Source: Luteimonas yindakuii (GTDB lineage: Bacteria > Pseudomonadota > Gammaproteobacteria > Xanthomonadales > Xanthomonadaceae). Taken from it: a DNA stretch of 64,000 bases. The position numbers and the translations under genes are program-made. Positions 41,465 to 52,413 of this stretch are shown here, in pieces. How positions within the stretch are numbered: the first letter of the stretch is position 1; every line of letters begins with the position of its first letter. The notes below the pieces were generated by a model that did no database searches, was not told the origin of the DNA, and was given only the letters and a program-made list of their open reading frames with translations. The stretch covers positions 744,001 through 808,000 of the forward strand of contig NZ_CP039383.2 of assembly GCF_004803715.2 (NCBI RefSeq). The letters run 5' to 3'.

Positions 41465-42093
41465 CCGGCGATTTCCTCCTCCGCCAGCAGCTGGGTGAGC
41501 TGGGCCAGTGACGCGCGCCGCATCGGCCGTTCGTCGACACCGGACAACGGCGCCTGGCGCAGGGCCAGCGGCGACAGGACGGTCAGGTCGAAGCCCACCC
41601 CGTCGACGCTGAAGATCCACAGCGGCACGTCCTCGCTGCATTCGCGGTCCATCCGCAGGCGCCGCGTGCGTGCCTCGGCGGGAATCCCGTGCTCGTCGAG
41701 GTAGCGGGTGACCGCATCGGCATCGTCGGCGAACAGCTGCAGTTGCACGGGTGAATTCGCGTCGGCGGTGCCGTCCAGCACCGGGCCGACCAGCCGCGGG
41801 TCGAAGGTCGCGAAGAATTCGAGGGCGTGCACTGCCGCCTCGCGCAACGCGCGCAGCGCGACGGCCTGGTCGTCAGCCTGGAACAGGCGCTGGTATTCGC
41901 GCAGCGCCGCTTCGATCTCGTGGTTGCGCGGCAACGAAGCGTCGTCATGGACGCCCAGTCGATGCGCGGCCTTCACCTTGGCCTGGTGGTAGTCGCGGAT
42001 GCCGCTTTCGGCCATCAGCCGCGCCGCTTCATGGGCGAGGCGGTGGCGCCATTCACGGGTGCGCGTCTCGGCACGTTGTCGTGCGCGGTGCAT
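41437..42093 (-). CDS. Conserved protein, possibly nucleotidyltransferase-like
   Basis: A 218-residue soluble protein. A helical N-terminus (WRHRLAHEAARLMAESGIRDYHQAKVKAAHRLG, then NHEIEAALREYQRLF) precedes an alpha/beta part with RLVGPVLDGTADANSPVQLQLFADDADAVTRYL, which recalls a minimal nucleotidyltransferase fold in shape only. Homologues in Proteobacteria are often labelled UDP-N-acetylmuramate-alanine ligase, which nothing here supports. It lies next to PBP1A on the same strand (69-base gap). Function unknown. Confidence 0.8.
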   Translation of the reverse strand: MHRARQRAETRTREWRHRLAHEAARLMAESGIRDYHQAKVKAAHRLGVHDDASLPRNHEIEAALREYQRLFQADDQAVALRALREAAVHALEFFATFDPRLVGPVLDGTADANSPVQLQLFADDADAVTRYLDEHGIPAEARTRRLRMDRECSEDVPLWIFSVDGVGFDLTVLSPLALRQAPLSGVDERPMRRASLAQLTQLLAEEEIAGYDGSAPAR

Positions 42094-42162
42094 GGACGAC
42101 TCCCGGTTACGGGGAAGCCCACTCTACGGGATCGACGGGTGAAGAGCCCAGCGGCGCCGGGC

Positions 42163-44670
42163 TCAGAAGATATCGAACGCCTCTTCGCCCGGCATGGTGT
42201 CCTCGTAGCTGTCGTACACGTCGGCTGCCATGCGCTCGAGGTCTTCGTTCTTGATGTACTCCAGCAGGCCGCCGGTGCCACCTGGCAGCAGCCGACCGCT
42301 CGCGCTGACCGCCACCTGGGTCATGCCGGCCGGTGGCAGGTTCGGTGCAATCGGCTGGCCCTCGAGCGCCACGCGCATGTAGTCGATCCAGATCGGCAGG
42401 GCGGAGCGCCCGCCGTACTCGCGATAGCCCAACGAGCGGTTGTCGTCGCGACCCACCCACACCGTGGTCACCAGGTTGCCGCCGAAGCCGGCGAACCAGG
42501 CGTCGCGGTGTTCGTTGGTGGAGCCGGTCTTGCCACCGATGTCCTCGCGTTCGAGCACACGTGCGGCAGCGCCGGTACCGCGGCTCACCACGTCGCGCAT
42601 CATCGAGACCAGCTGGTAGGCCACGCGCTCGTCGATGGCGCGGGGCGCGACCGGGGCGTCCGGATCGCGCGGCGCGGGTGCTGCGGCGGCCGCGCCCACT
42701 TCGTCGTCCGAGGCCGCCACAGCCGGTGCCGGTGTCTGCGTGGGGCCGAGGTTGAAGCCGTCCACGACGTAGGTGTCGGCGCTGGTCGCCGGCAGCCCGT
42801 CGGCACCGCAACCGCGACAGGCCAGTGCAGGCTGTTCCTTGAAGATCACGCTGCCGTCGCGATCGCGGACCTCGTCGATGAACCACGGCGTGATGCGCGA
42901 ACCACCATTGGCGAAGGCTGCGTAGCCGCGGGTGATCTCCATGATCGTCAGGGACGGCGTTCCCAGCGAGATCGACAGGTTCGGCGGCAGCTCGGACTCG
43001 TCGAAACCGAAATGGCTGATGTAGCGACGCGCGTAGTCGACGCCGATGGTGTCGAGCAGGCGCACCGAGACCAGGTTGCGCGAGCGCACGAGCGCCTCGC
43101 GCAGGCGCATCGGGCCGACGAACTTGCCGTCATCGTTCTGCGGGCGCCATTCCTGGCCGCGACGCATGCGGAACACCACCGGGGCGTCGGCCACCACCGA
43201 CGCCGGGTTGAAGCCCCGCTCGAAGGCCGCCGCATAGATGAAGGGTTTGAAGCTCGAGCCGGGCTGGCGCCGTGCCTGGGTGGCACGGTTGAACTTCTGC
43301 CCGGCGAAGCTGAAACCGCCGACCAGCGCACGCAGGGCGCCGGTCTCGTATTCCATCGACACCAGCGCAGCCTGCGCGCGCGGAACCTGCGCCAGTTGCC
43401 AGCTGATCGCCGGCGGCGGTGCCGCTTCGCCCTCGCGCGCGGACTTGGACGCGGTCTCGATGCGTCGTACGCGGATCATGTCGCCGCGCGTGACCAGCGC
43501 CGATGGCGCGCGGTTGGTCCAGCGGCTGGACGCGGCGTCCAGGGTCAGCGTGCTGCCGTCGGCGAGCACGGCGTCGACCGTGCCGCCGCCGCTGCGCAGC
43601 ACAACGGCCGGCAGCAACCCGGCCTGTGCCGGAATCCCGCGCAGATGGCTCGCGGCGGCGGCAGCATCGTCGCCGTCGGCCAGTTCGAACTGCTGTTCGG
43701 GCTTGGTGTAACCATGGCGACGGTCGTAGGTCAGCAACCCGTCGCGCAGCGAACGGTCGGCGGCAAGCTGGGCAGCCGGATCGATCGTCGTGGTCACGTG
43801 GTAGCCGCGCGTCAGCACGTCGCCGCCATAGCGCGCGATCATTTCCTGGCGGACCATCTCGGCCACGTAGGGCGCGTAGGTCTCGACCGGCCGCTCGTGC
43901 GGGCGGGCGTGCATCTCCGCCGCCTGCGCCAGGCGTTCATCGGCCTCGGGAATGAAGCCCAGCTCGCGCATGCGCTGCAGCACGTAGTCGCGACGGATGC
44001 GCGCGCGCTCCGGATTGGTGACCGGGTTGCCGCTGGACGGGAACTTGGGGATCGAGGCCAGCGTCGCGACCTCGTCCAGGGTCAGGTCGTCGAGGGTCTT
44101 GCCGTAGTAGAACTCGGCCGCGGCGGCGATGCCGTAGGCGCGGTTGCCGAAGAAGCTCTTGTTGAGATACAGCTGGAAGATCTCGTCCTTGCTGAGCTCG
44201 CGCTCCATCTTCATCGCCAGCAGCATCTCGGCGAGCTTGCGCGTATAGCTGTATTCCGAACTCAGGAAGAACTGCCGCGCCACCTGCTGGGTGATGGTCG
44301 AACCGCCGGGCACGCGCTGGTCGTCGGTGGTGGCCAGCAGCCAGATCGCGCGCGCGACGCCGCGGTAGTCCACGCCGTGGTGCTCGTAGAAACGGTTGTC
44401 CTCGATCGCGATGAAGGCCTGCTTGATGCGCTCCGGAACCTCCTCGATCCGCACCGGGTAACGGCGGGTCTCGCCGAACAGCGCCATCAGGCTGCCGTCG
44501 CTGGCATAGACATACAGCGGCTCCTGCATCTCCACGTCGCGCAGGGTCTGCACGTCCGGCAACCGCGCGGAGACGACGAAGTACAGGGTGGCTACGGCAA
44601 GGACGCCAAGGACGATGGCGGCCGAAGCGGCAATCAGCGTCCAGCGCAGCAGGCGGCGGAATCGGGACAT
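42163..44670 (-). CDS. mrcA: Penicillin-binding protein 1A
   Basis: An 835-residue bifunctional class A PBP that polymerises and cross-links peptidoglycan. One N-terminal membrane anchor (about 10-33) is followed by the glycosyltransferase domain (about 50-225) with catalytic E90 in [12 protein letters not shown] and [12 protein letters not shown]. An OB-like insert (about 325-420) precedes the transpeptidase domain with S472-xx-K475 (GSSFKP), S530-R-N532 and KTGSTN. The C-terminus has an Ala/Asp-rich insert (about 630-660). Divergent from pilMNOPQ, as in Pseudomonas and xanthomonads. A TATACT on the minus strand (44719-44714) may be its -10. Confidence 0.95.
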   Translation of the reverse strand: MSRFRRLLRWTLIAASAAIVLGVLAVATLYFVVSARLPDVQTLRDVEMQEPLYVYASDGSLMALFGETRRYPVRIEEVPERIKQAFIAIEDNRFYEHHGVDYRGVARAIWLLATTDDQRVPGGSTITQQVARQFFLSSEYSYTRKLAEMLLAMKMERELSKDEIFQLYLNKSFFGNRAYGIAAAAEFYYGKTLDDLTLDEVATLASIPKFPSSGNPVTNPERARIRRDYVLQRMRELGFIPEADERLAQAAEMHARPHERPVETYAPYVAEMVRQEMIARYGGDVLTRGYHVTTTIDPAAQLAADRSLRDGLLTYDRRHGYTKPEQQFELADGDDAAAAASHLRGIPAQAGLLPAVVLRSGGGTVDAVLADGSTLTLDAASSRWTNRAPSALVTRGDMIRVRRIETASKSAREGEAAPPPAISWQLAQVPRAQAALVSMEYETGALRALVGGFSFAGQKFNRATQARRQPGSSFKPFIYAAAFERGFNPASVVADAPVVFRMRRGQEWRPQNDDGKFVGPMRLREALVRSRNLVSVRLLDTIGVDYARRYISHFGFDESELPPNLSISLGTPSLTIMEITRGYAAFANGGSRITPWFIDEVRDRDGSVIFKEQPALACRGCGADGLPATSADTYVVDGFNLGPTQTPAPAVAASDDEVGAAAAAPAPRDPDAPVAPRAIDERVAYQLVSMMRDVVSRGTGAAARVLEREDIGGKTGSTNEHRDAWFAGFGGNLVTTVWVGRDDNRSLGYREYGGRSALPIWIDYMRVALEGQPIAPNLPPAGMTQVAVSASGRLLPGGTGGLLEYIKNEDLERMAADVYDSYEDTMPGEEAFDIF

Positions 44671-44701
44671 CGACGGGTTCCTGCGAAGAGCGTAGCCTTG
44701 A

Positions 44702-45981
<1,280 letters not shown>

Positions 45982-45982
<1 letters not shown>

Positions 45983-46623
45983 TGGCGCGGATCAACCTGC
46001 TGCCCTGGCGCGCCGAACGCCGCAAGCAGCGTCAGAAAGAGTTCGGCGTCATGCTCGGCCTGGCCGCACTGGCCGGTGTCGTGCTCTGGTTCCTGGTCAA
46101 CATGTATTACAACGCGCAGATCGAGGGGCAGCAGGCGCGCAACGCCTACCTCGACCAGCAGATCGCGCAGGTCGAGCAGAAGATCACCGAGATCGACGAG
46201 CTCGACCGCCAGAAGGCGCGCCTGCTGGCACGCAAGGAAGTGATCGAGAAGCTGCAGGCCAGCCGCTCGCAGATGGTGCACCTGTTCGATTCGCTGGTGC
46301 GCACGATCCCGGACGGCGTGATGCTGACCTCGCTCAAGCAGGAAGGCGAGCGCCTGACCCTGGAAGGGCGCTCGCAGTCCAACGCGCGGGTCAGTACCTA
46401 CATGCGCAACCTCGAAAGCTCGGGCTGGATGACCCGCCCGGAGCTGTCGATCATCGAGGCGCGTCCGGCGGAGGGTGGGGTTTCCAACGCCGGCCTGCCG
46501 TACGCCTTCACCCTGGTCGTGACCCTGGCCAACCCCAGTGCGCGTGACGCCGAAGCCGATGGCATCGACACCGAAGCCACACCGGCCGATGCCGCCGCCC
46601 CGACCGCAGGAGCCGCCCCGTGA
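45982..46623 (+). CDS. pilN: Type IV pilus assembly protein PilN
   Basis: A 213-residue bitopic inner-membrane protein. The conserved cytoplasmic N-terminus MARINLLPWRAERR binds PilM; a single membrane helix (about 24-41) and a coiled coil (about 45-90) lead into the periplasmic domain that pairs with PilO. The C-terminus is Ala/Asp/Thr-rich. Its ATG shares one base with the pilM stop (TGATG). Confidence 0.95.
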
Positions 46624-47291
46624 GCCAGAAGCGGAAGATGTCGCTCAAGGAACTGGACTTCAACAACACCGGGTCCTGGCCGCGCGAGTACAAGATCGGG
46701 TTCTGCATCCTGATGGGCCTGCTGATCTTCGGCCTGCTGTGGTGGCTGGTGATCCGCGACAAGCGCTCCGAGTTGCAGGGCCTGGAAGGGCAGGAAGTCA
46801 CCAAGCGCGAGGAGTTCGCCCTCAAGCAGGGCCGCGCCGCTAACCTGGAACCGCTGAAACTGCAGCTCGCGCAGATGGAACAGCAGCTGCAGCAGATGCT
46901 GCGCCAGCTGCCGAGCCGTACCGAGATGCCCGACCTCATCGTCGACATCTCGCAGACCGCGCTCGCCACCGGCATCCAGAACGACCTGTTCCAGCCGGGC
47001 CCGGAGTCGCCGCAGGAGTTCTACGCCGAGAAGCCGATCGCGCTGCGCATGCAGGGCAGCTACCACCAGTTCGGCGCGTTCGTCAGCGGCGTGGCTTCAT
47101 TGCCGCGGGTGGTGATCATGACGATGCACGACATCTCGCTGAAGCCGCGCGATGGCACCGCCATCCGCCCCGGTGGACAGCTCGAGCTGGCGGGTACGGT
47201 CAAGACCTACCGCTACCTCGACGAGGAAGAGACCGCGGCGCAGGAACAGCTGGGCGCCGACGCGGCAGCCAATACCGGGGGGAGCCGCTGA
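46620..47291 (+). CDS. pilO: Type IV pilus assembly protein PilO
   Basis: A 223-residue partner of PilN with the same layout: short cytoplasmic tail, membrane helix (about 25-44), coiled coil (about 50-95) and a periplasmic ferredoxin-like domain (QNDLFQPGPESPQEFYAEKPIALRMQG). GTG start overlaps the pilN stop (GTGA). Confidence 0.95.
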   Translation: MSQKRKMSLKELDFNNTGSWPREYKIGFCILMGLLIFGLLWWLVIRDKRSELQGLEGQEVTKREEFALKQGRAANLEPLKLQLAQMEQQLQQMLRQLPSRTEMPDLIVDISQTALATGIQNDLFQPGPESPQEFYAEKPIALRMQGSYHQFGAFVSGVASLPRVVIMTMHDISLKPRDGTAIRPGGQLELAGTVKTYRYLDEEETAAQEQLGADAAANTGGSR

Positions 47292-47292
47292 T

Positions 47293-47835
47293 ATGGGCAA
47301 GCCGTTGAACACCGCCGCACGCACGCTCGCGTTCGCCGCACTCACCGTGTCGCTGGCCGCCTGCGGCCGCGACATCACCAGCTCGCCGGGCGAAGCGCCC
47401 AACCTCGAGGAATGGGTGGCCGATGTGCAGGCCCGGCCGGCACCGCCACTCGACCCGCTGCCGGTGATGCAGCAGTTCGAGACCTTCGAATACGCCGCGC
47501 AGGGCCTGCGCGATCCCTTCAGCGATGCGTTCACCTCCGATAGCGGGGGCAGCGGACCGCGGCCCGATTCCAACCGCCGCAAGCAGCCGCTGGAGGAATT
47601 CCCGCTCGACAGCGTCGACATGGTCGGCACGATCGGTCGAGGCAGTGGGCTGGTCGCATTGCTGATGGCGCCGGACAAGGTGACCCACCGGATCCGTGCA
47701 GGGGACTATGTGGGCCAGAACGATGGCCGCGTGACTTCGGTTGCCGAAGATCGCGTGGAGCTGGTGGAACTTGTGCCGGATGGCGCGGGCGGCTGGCTGG
47801 AGCGGCCGGCTTCGATTGCGCTCAATGACAATTGA
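47293..47835 (+). CDS. pilP: Type IV pilus lipoprotein PilP
   Basis: A 180-residue inner-membrane lipoprotein connecting PilNO to the PilQ secretin. Signal peptide with lipobox LAAC at about residues 21-24, a flexible region, then the beta-domain beginning PLDSVDMVGTIGRGSGLVALLMAPD and ending VELVELVPDGAGGWLERPASIAL. Starts 1 base after the pilO stop. Confidence 0.94.
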   Translation: MGKPLNTAARTLAFAALTVSLAACGRDITSSPGEAPNLEEWVADVQARPAPPLDPLPVMQQFETFEYAAQGLRDPFSDAFTSDSGGSGPRPDSNRRKQPLEEFPLDSVDMVGTIGRGSGLVALLMAPDKVTHRIRAGDYVGQNDGRVTSVAEDRVELVELVPDGAGGWLERPASIALNDN

Positions 47836-47848
47836 AAGGGGATTCAAG

Positions 47849-49813
47849 ATGATCGTGAGTAAAGCGCAAGCTCCGCGTCCGGCGCGCAGCATCCCGTTCG
47901 GCGTGGTGACCGGCCTTGTGGCCGGCCTGCTTGCCGCCACCGCGGGCGTCCACGCCGCACAACCGGTGTCCTATGCGGTGCCGCTGCTGGCCCAGGCCGG
48001 ACTTCCGGTCGCGGCCGACCCGGCCCGTCAGCTGCCGGGTGCGGTGGGGGTCTCGAAGATCGACTTCCGGCGCGGCGAAGGCGGCTCCGGCAAGCTGATC
48101 CTCAGCTTCGACGGCGAGGGTGCCGCGCCCGACATGCGCGCACAGGGCAACAGCATCGTCGTCGATGTCGGCAACAGCACGCTGCCGGCCTCGCTGCAGC
48201 GCCCGCTCAACGTCTCCGACTTCGCCACCCCGGTGCAGCGCATCGACGCGGTGCAGAGCGGTACCGGCACCCGCATCGTGCTGAGTGCCCAGGGCGAGTT
48301 CGAGCCGATGGCCTACCAGACCGGGCGCGACTTCATCGTCGAGCTGGTGCCGCGTGCGGCCGCGCCGCAGCGTGCGGTCGGTGGCACCGCGCTGGCGACC
48401 GGCGGACAGTCTTCCGCGACCAGCGTCATGAGCGAGGACGCACCACGCGCCTACAGCGGGCAGGCGGTGACCTTCAACTTCCAGGACATCCCGGTCCGCA
48501 CCGTGCTGCAGATGATCGCCGAGGAATCGGGCCTGAACATCGTGGCTTCCGACAGCGTGCAGGGCAACGTGACCCTGCGCCTGATCCAGGTGCCGTGGGA
48601 CCAGGCGCTCGACATCGTCCTGCAGGCCCGCCAGCTCGACAAGCGCCGCAACGGCAACGTCGTGTGGGTGGCGCCGCAGTCGGAAATCGCCGCGTTCGAA
48701 CAGGCACGCGAGGATGCGCGGCTGGCGATAGAGGACCGCGCCGAGATGGTCACCGAGTACATCCCGATCAGCTACGGCAATGCCGAGGACATCGCAAAGC
48801 TGCTGACCGAGGAGAGCAAGACCGGTTCCGGCGGTGGTTCGGCGGGTGGCGGCAGCGGCACACAGACCAGCCGCGGCTTCCTGTCGTCGCGCGGCAGCCT
48901 GAGCTTCGACCGCCGCACCAACACCCTGCTGGCGATCGACATCCCGGCCCGCGTGCAGGAGCTCAAGCGCATCGTCGCCGCGCTCGACAAGCCGGTCGAC
49001 CAGGTGGTGATCGAGGCCCGCATCGTGATCGCCAACGAATCGTTCGCCCGCGACATCGGCGCACGTTTCGGCATCACCAACAACGGGTTGATCGACGGGC
49101 GCGCCATCACGTCGGGTTCGCTGGACAGCAACGTCAACTACCAGAACTCGTTCGCCGAGTTCATGCAGGATCCGGCCAATGCGGACCTGCCGGCCCATCT
49201 GCACCCGTCGAGCCTGAACTTCGCCCGTGCAGCACCCGCCGGTGCCGGCGCACTGGCGCTGACCATCCTCGGCAACACCATCAACTGGGACGTCGAGATC
49301 TCGGCGCTGCAGCAGGAAGGTCGTGGCGAGGTGATCTCCAACCCGCGCATCGTCACCAGCAACCAGCGCGAGGCGGTGATCAGCCAGGGCCAGGAAATCG
49401 GCTACCTGACGGTGACCGGTGGCCAGAGCAACAACGTGCCGACCGTGGAATTCAAGGACGTGCTGCTGGAGCTGCGGGTCACCCCGACCATCACCAACGA
49501 TGGCCGCGTGTTCCTCGCCATGGACATCAAGAAGGACGAGATCAGCGGCTACACCGACGTCGGTGCGTTCGGTTCGATCCCGAACCTCAACAAGCGCACG
49601 ATCACCACCGCGGTGCTGGTGGACGATGGCCAGACGGTGTCGATCGGCGGCGTGTACGAGTTCCGCGACCGCAACGACCTGTCGAAGATCCCGTTCCTGG
49701 GCGACCTGCCGATCGTCGGCAACCTGTTCAAGAACCGCAGCCGTTCGCGCGAGAAGGCGGAACTGCTGATCTTCGTGACGCCGAAGGTGATCCGCGTGGC
49801 ACAGCGCAGCTGA
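47849..49813 (+). CDS. pilQ: Type IV pilus secretin PilQ
   Basis: A 654-residue outer-membrane secretin through which the pilus exits. A signal peptide (cleavage after VHAA near residue 35) is followed by an AMIN-type domain (about 60-170), the STN/N0 domain (FNFQDIPVRTVLQMIAEESGLNIV), an N1 domain, a Gly/Ser-rich loop, and the secretin core (about 420-650) with VISNPRIVTSNQREAVISQGQEI and the VPFLGDLPIVGNLF-like end. ATG 47849 is preceded by AAGGGGA; an earlier ATG at 47825 would overlap pilP. Only one AMIN-like region is evident. Confidence 0.95.
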   Translation: MIVSKAQAPRPARSIPFGVVTGLVAGLLAATAGVHAAQPVSYAVPLLAQAGLPVAADPARQLPGAVGVSKIDFRRGEGGSGKLILSFDGEGAAPDMRAQGNSIVVDVGNSTLPASLQRPLNVSDFATPVQRIDAVQSGTGTRIVLSAQGEFEPMAYQTGRDFIVELVPRAAAPQRAVGGTALATGGQSSATSVMSEDAPRAYSGQAVTFNFQDIPVRTVLQMIAEESGLNIVASDSVQGNVTLRLIQVPWDQALDIVLQARQLDKRRNGNVVWVAPQSEIAAFEQAREDARLAIEDRAEMVTEYIPISYGNAEDIAKLLTEESKTGSGGGSAGGGSGTQTSRGFLSSRGSLSFDRRTNTLLAIDIPARVQELKRIVAALDKPVDQVVIEARIVIANESFARDIGARFGITNNGLIDGRAITSGSLDSNVNYQNSFAEFMQDPANADLPAHLHPSSLNFARAAPAGAGALALTILGNTINWDVEISALQQEGRGEVISNPRIVTSNQREAVISQGQEIGYLTVTGGQSNNVPTVEFKDVLLELRVTPTITNDGRVFLAMDIKKDEISGYTDVGAFGSIPNLNKRTITTAVLVDDGQTVSIGGVYEFRDRNDLSKIPFLGDLPIVGNLFKNRSRSREKAELLIFVTPKVIRVAQRS

Positions 49814-49837
49814 TGCCGGCTGCCACCGGGTAGTACA

Positions 49838-49867
49838 CGACGGGGCCATTCGGCCCCGTCGTCGTTT
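49838..49867 (+). terminator. pilMNOPQ terminator
   Basis: CGACGGGGCC (49838-49847) pairs with GGCCCCGTCG (49852-49861) with a 4-base loop, followed by TCGTTT. It is 24 bases after the pilQ stop. Confidence 0.85.
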
Positions 49868-49945
49868 AGGTCCCGCTCGGACCGCGGCCGGCGTCCTGGG
49901 GCACACTGGATCTCCCGCCGTACGCGCGCTGCCGACACGTCGCCC

Positions 49946-50941
49946 ATGGATTCACCGGCTGTTTCCGACATCCCCCGACTCCACGATGCCTTCCGGGCCC
50001 TGCGTGACGACCTGTCCGCGGAGATCGTCGGCCAGGCCGCGCTGATCGAGCGGCTGCTGATCGCGCTGCTGGCCGATGGCCATCTGCTCGTCGAGGGCGC
50101 GCCCGGCCTGGCCAAGACCAGCGCCATCCGTGCTCTCGCGGCGCGACTGGAGGCCGGTTTCGCGCGCGTGCAGTTCACGCCCGACCTGCTGCCGGCCGAC
50201 CTGACCGGCACCGAGGTCTGGCGCGCGCGGGACGGCCGTTTCGAATTCCAGCCCGGACCGATCTTCCATCCGTTGCTGCTGGCCGACGAGATCAACCGCG
50301 CGCCGGCCAAGGTGCAGTCGGCCTTGCTCGAGGCGATGGGCGAACGCCAGGTCACGGTGGGGCGCGAGACCTATCCGCTGCCGGCGCTGTTCCTGGTGAT
50401 GGCGACGCAGAACCCGATCGAGCAGGAAGGCACCTTCGCCCTGCCGGAGGCGCAGCTCGACCGTTTCCTGATGTACGTGCGCATCGGCTATCCCGACGTC
50501 GACAGCGAGACCGAGATCCTGCGCCTCGCCCGCGAGCGCGCCCGACGGACGCTACGCCAGCCTGCGGCCGCGCCTGCGCGCATGCCCATCGACGACGTGT
50601 TCGCTGCGCGCGCCGCGGTGCTCGACCTGCATCTCGCCCCGCAGCTCGAACGCTACCTGGTCGAGCTGGTGCTGGCCTCGCGCGACGCCGCCCGCTATGA
50701 CGCCGCGCTTGCGCGCCGCATCGCCTGGGGCGCGAGCCCGCGCGGATCGATCGCACTGGAACGCTGCGCCCGCGCGCGTGCCTGGCTTGCCGGGCGCGAC
50801 TACGTGACGCCGGAAGACGTGCGCGCGGTGGCGCCGGACGTGCTGCGCCACCGCGTGCTGCCGAGCTACGAGGCGACCGCCGAGGGCTGGGATGGGGACC
50901 GGCTGGTCGCCGAGCTGATCGAGCGGGTGCCGCTGCCGTGA
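49946..50941 (+). CDS. MoxR family AAA ATPase
   Basis: A 331-residue AAA+ chaperone-like ATPase. Walker A GAPGLAKT (51-58), Walker B LLADEINRA (111-119), sensor 1 ATQNPIEQEGT and the GSPR-like ASPRGSIAL sensor 2 region are visible. MoxR proteins work with the VWA proteins encoded downstream, probably in metal insertion or complex assembly at the membrane. First gene of the MoxR-DUF58-DUF4381-BatA-BatB/C-BatD operon. Confidence 0.94.
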   Translation: MDSPAVSDIPRLHDAFRALRDDLSAEIVGQAALIERLLIALLADGHLLVEGAPGLAKTSAIRALAARLEAGFARVQFTPDLLPADLTGTEVWRARDGRFEFQPGPIFHPLLLADEINRAPAKVQSALLEAMGERQVTVGRETYPLPALFLVMATQNPIEQEGTFALPEAQLDRFLMYVRIGYPDVDSETEILRLARERARRTLRQPAAAPARMPIDDVFAARAAVLDLHLAPQLERYLVELVLASRDAARYDAALARRIAWGASPRGSIALERCARARAWLAGRDYVTPEDVRAVAPDVLRHRVLPSYEATAEGWDGDRLVAELIERVPLP

Positions 50942-51025
50942 CCGGTACCGGTCTTGCGCCGATCACGCGACTCGATCCGGGCAGGTTCCCGCGCGGTCTC
51001 GATCCGCGCGCGTGCGTGTAGATCC

Positions 51026-51961
51026 GTGGCACGGGACGTCTCGCCGGTGAAGCAGCACGATATCCCGTCGGGCGACGCGGGCGTGGTGCCCACGCTGGCC
51101 GAACTGGTCGCGCTGCGCGCCTCCGCGCAGGGACGGCGTCCGCGTCGCGTCCGCCATGCCTCGGCGGGGCAGTCGCCCTCGCTGTTGCGCGGGCGCGGCA
51201 TGGAGTACGCCGAGTCGCGCGAGTACACCGCGGGCGACGACGCGCGGCACATCGACTGGCGACTCACCGCACGCACCGGCCGCGCGCACACCAAGCTGTT
51301 CCAGGCCGAACGCGAGCGGCTGTCGCTGGTGGTCGCGGACACTGCGCCTGCGCTGTACTTCGGCACCCGCGTGCGCTTCAAGTCGGTGCAGGCCGCGCGT
51401 GCGGGCGCGGTTGCCGCATGGCGGGCGATCGGCGAGGGCGACCGGATCGCGGCGCTGCGCGGCAGCCTGCGCGAACCGCCGGTGCCGCCCGCAGGCGGTG
51501 CGCGCGGCGCGCTGCGCGTGCTGGATGCACTGGTGCGCTGGTACGCGCGTCCTCCCGACGACGATGCCGGGCTGGCAACCGCGCTCGATCACGCCGCGCG
51601 GGTGCTGCGTCCCGGCGCGCGCCTGCTGGTGCTGGCGGACGTGGGCAGCCTCGACGGCATCCCGCGTTCGCGCTGGACCGGGCTGTCGCTGCACGCCGAA
51701 GTCACCGTCGTGCTGCTGACCGATCCGCTCGAGACCGCACCGCCGCAGGCACGACTGGCCTTCGAGGCGGAAGGCCGGCGGATCGACCTGGACCTCGCCG
51801 CGGCCGCGCAAAGGCAGCGCTGGCATGCGCGTTTCGTGGCCCCGGTGGAGGCGATGCTGGCCGAACTGCCGGGTCGCGGCGTGCAGGTGCGCACGCTGGC
51901 CAGCAACATGCCCAGCGATGCATGGCTGCAACCCCGTCTCCCAGCGGTCCTGGAATCCTGA
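51026..51961 (+). CDS. DUF58 domain protein
   Basis: A protein of about 311 residues with the DUF58 signature GMEYAESREYTAGDDARHIDWRLTARTG. The C-terminal half has the alpha/beta shape of a degenerate VWA domain (LLVLADVGSLDGI). Partner of MoxR in this operon type. The start is uncertain: GTG 51026 is taken, GTG 51047 is an equally good alternative; neither has a strong ribosome site. It shares one base with the next gene (TGATG). Confidence 0.9.
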   Translation: MARDVSPVKQHDIPSGDAGVVPTLAELVALRASAQGRRPRRVRHASAGQSPSLLRGRGMEYAESREYTAGDDARHIDWRLTARTGRAHTKLFQAERERLSLVVADTAPALYFGTRVRFKSVQAARAGAVAAWRAIGEGDRIAALRGSLREPPVPPAGGARGALRVLDALVRWYARPPDDDAGLATALDHAARVLRPGARLLVLADVGSLDGIPRSRWTGLSLHAEVTVVLLTDPLETAPPQARLAFEAEGRRIDLDLAAAAQRQRWHARFVAPVEAMLAELPGRGVQVRTLASNMPSDAWLQPRLPAVLES

Positions 51962-52413
51962 TGGCGACGGGCCTGGTGTTGCGTGACATCCATCAGCCGG
52001 CCGCGCCGGGCTGGTGGCCGCCCGCGCCGGGCTGGTGGTTGCTGGCGACGGTGGTGCTGGTGCTTGCGGCCGCGTGGCTGTGGTGGCGCCGGCGTGTGCG
52101 TCGCCGTCGCCTGCGCCTGCAGGCCCTGTTCGACGACACCGTTGCGACCGCGCCCACGCCCGCGGCGCAGGTCGGGGCGATCTCCGAACTGCTGCGCCGC
52201 GCTGCGCGCGACCGCGATCCGCGCACAGCCACGTTGGCCGACGCCGAGTGGATCGGCTTCCTTCGGCACGATGACGCCGGCGCAGCGCTCGCACCGGCCT
52301 CGCTCGACCTGTTGCGTGATGGCGGCTACCGCCGCGAGGTCGCCGCCGGCGCGGTCGAACAGCTGCGTGGCGAAGCACGGGCGCTGTTCCTCGCGTGGAG
52401 CCTGCGCCGGTGA
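51961..52413 (+). CDS. DUF4381 family membrane protein
   Basis: A 150-residue protein with one membrane helix (about 25-43), followed by a basic stop-transfer run (RRRVRRRRLR) and a cytoplasmic domain with ISELLRRAARDRDP and ADAEWIGFLRHDD. This matches the DUF4381 partners of the MoxR/Bat operons. The ATG overlaps the DUF58 stop by one base. Confidence 0.85.
   Translation: MATGLVLRDIHQPAAPGWWPPAPGWWLLATVVLVLAAAWLWWRRRVRRRRLRLQALFDDTVATAPTPAAQVGAISELLRRAARDRDPRTATLADAEWIGFLRHDDAGAALAPASLDLLRDGGYRREVAAGAVEQLRGEARALFLAWSLRR

Noticed and set aside
47822..49906. 694-residue open frame antisense to pilQ
   Set aside because: pilQ is unmistakable on the plus strand; the antisense product has no motif.
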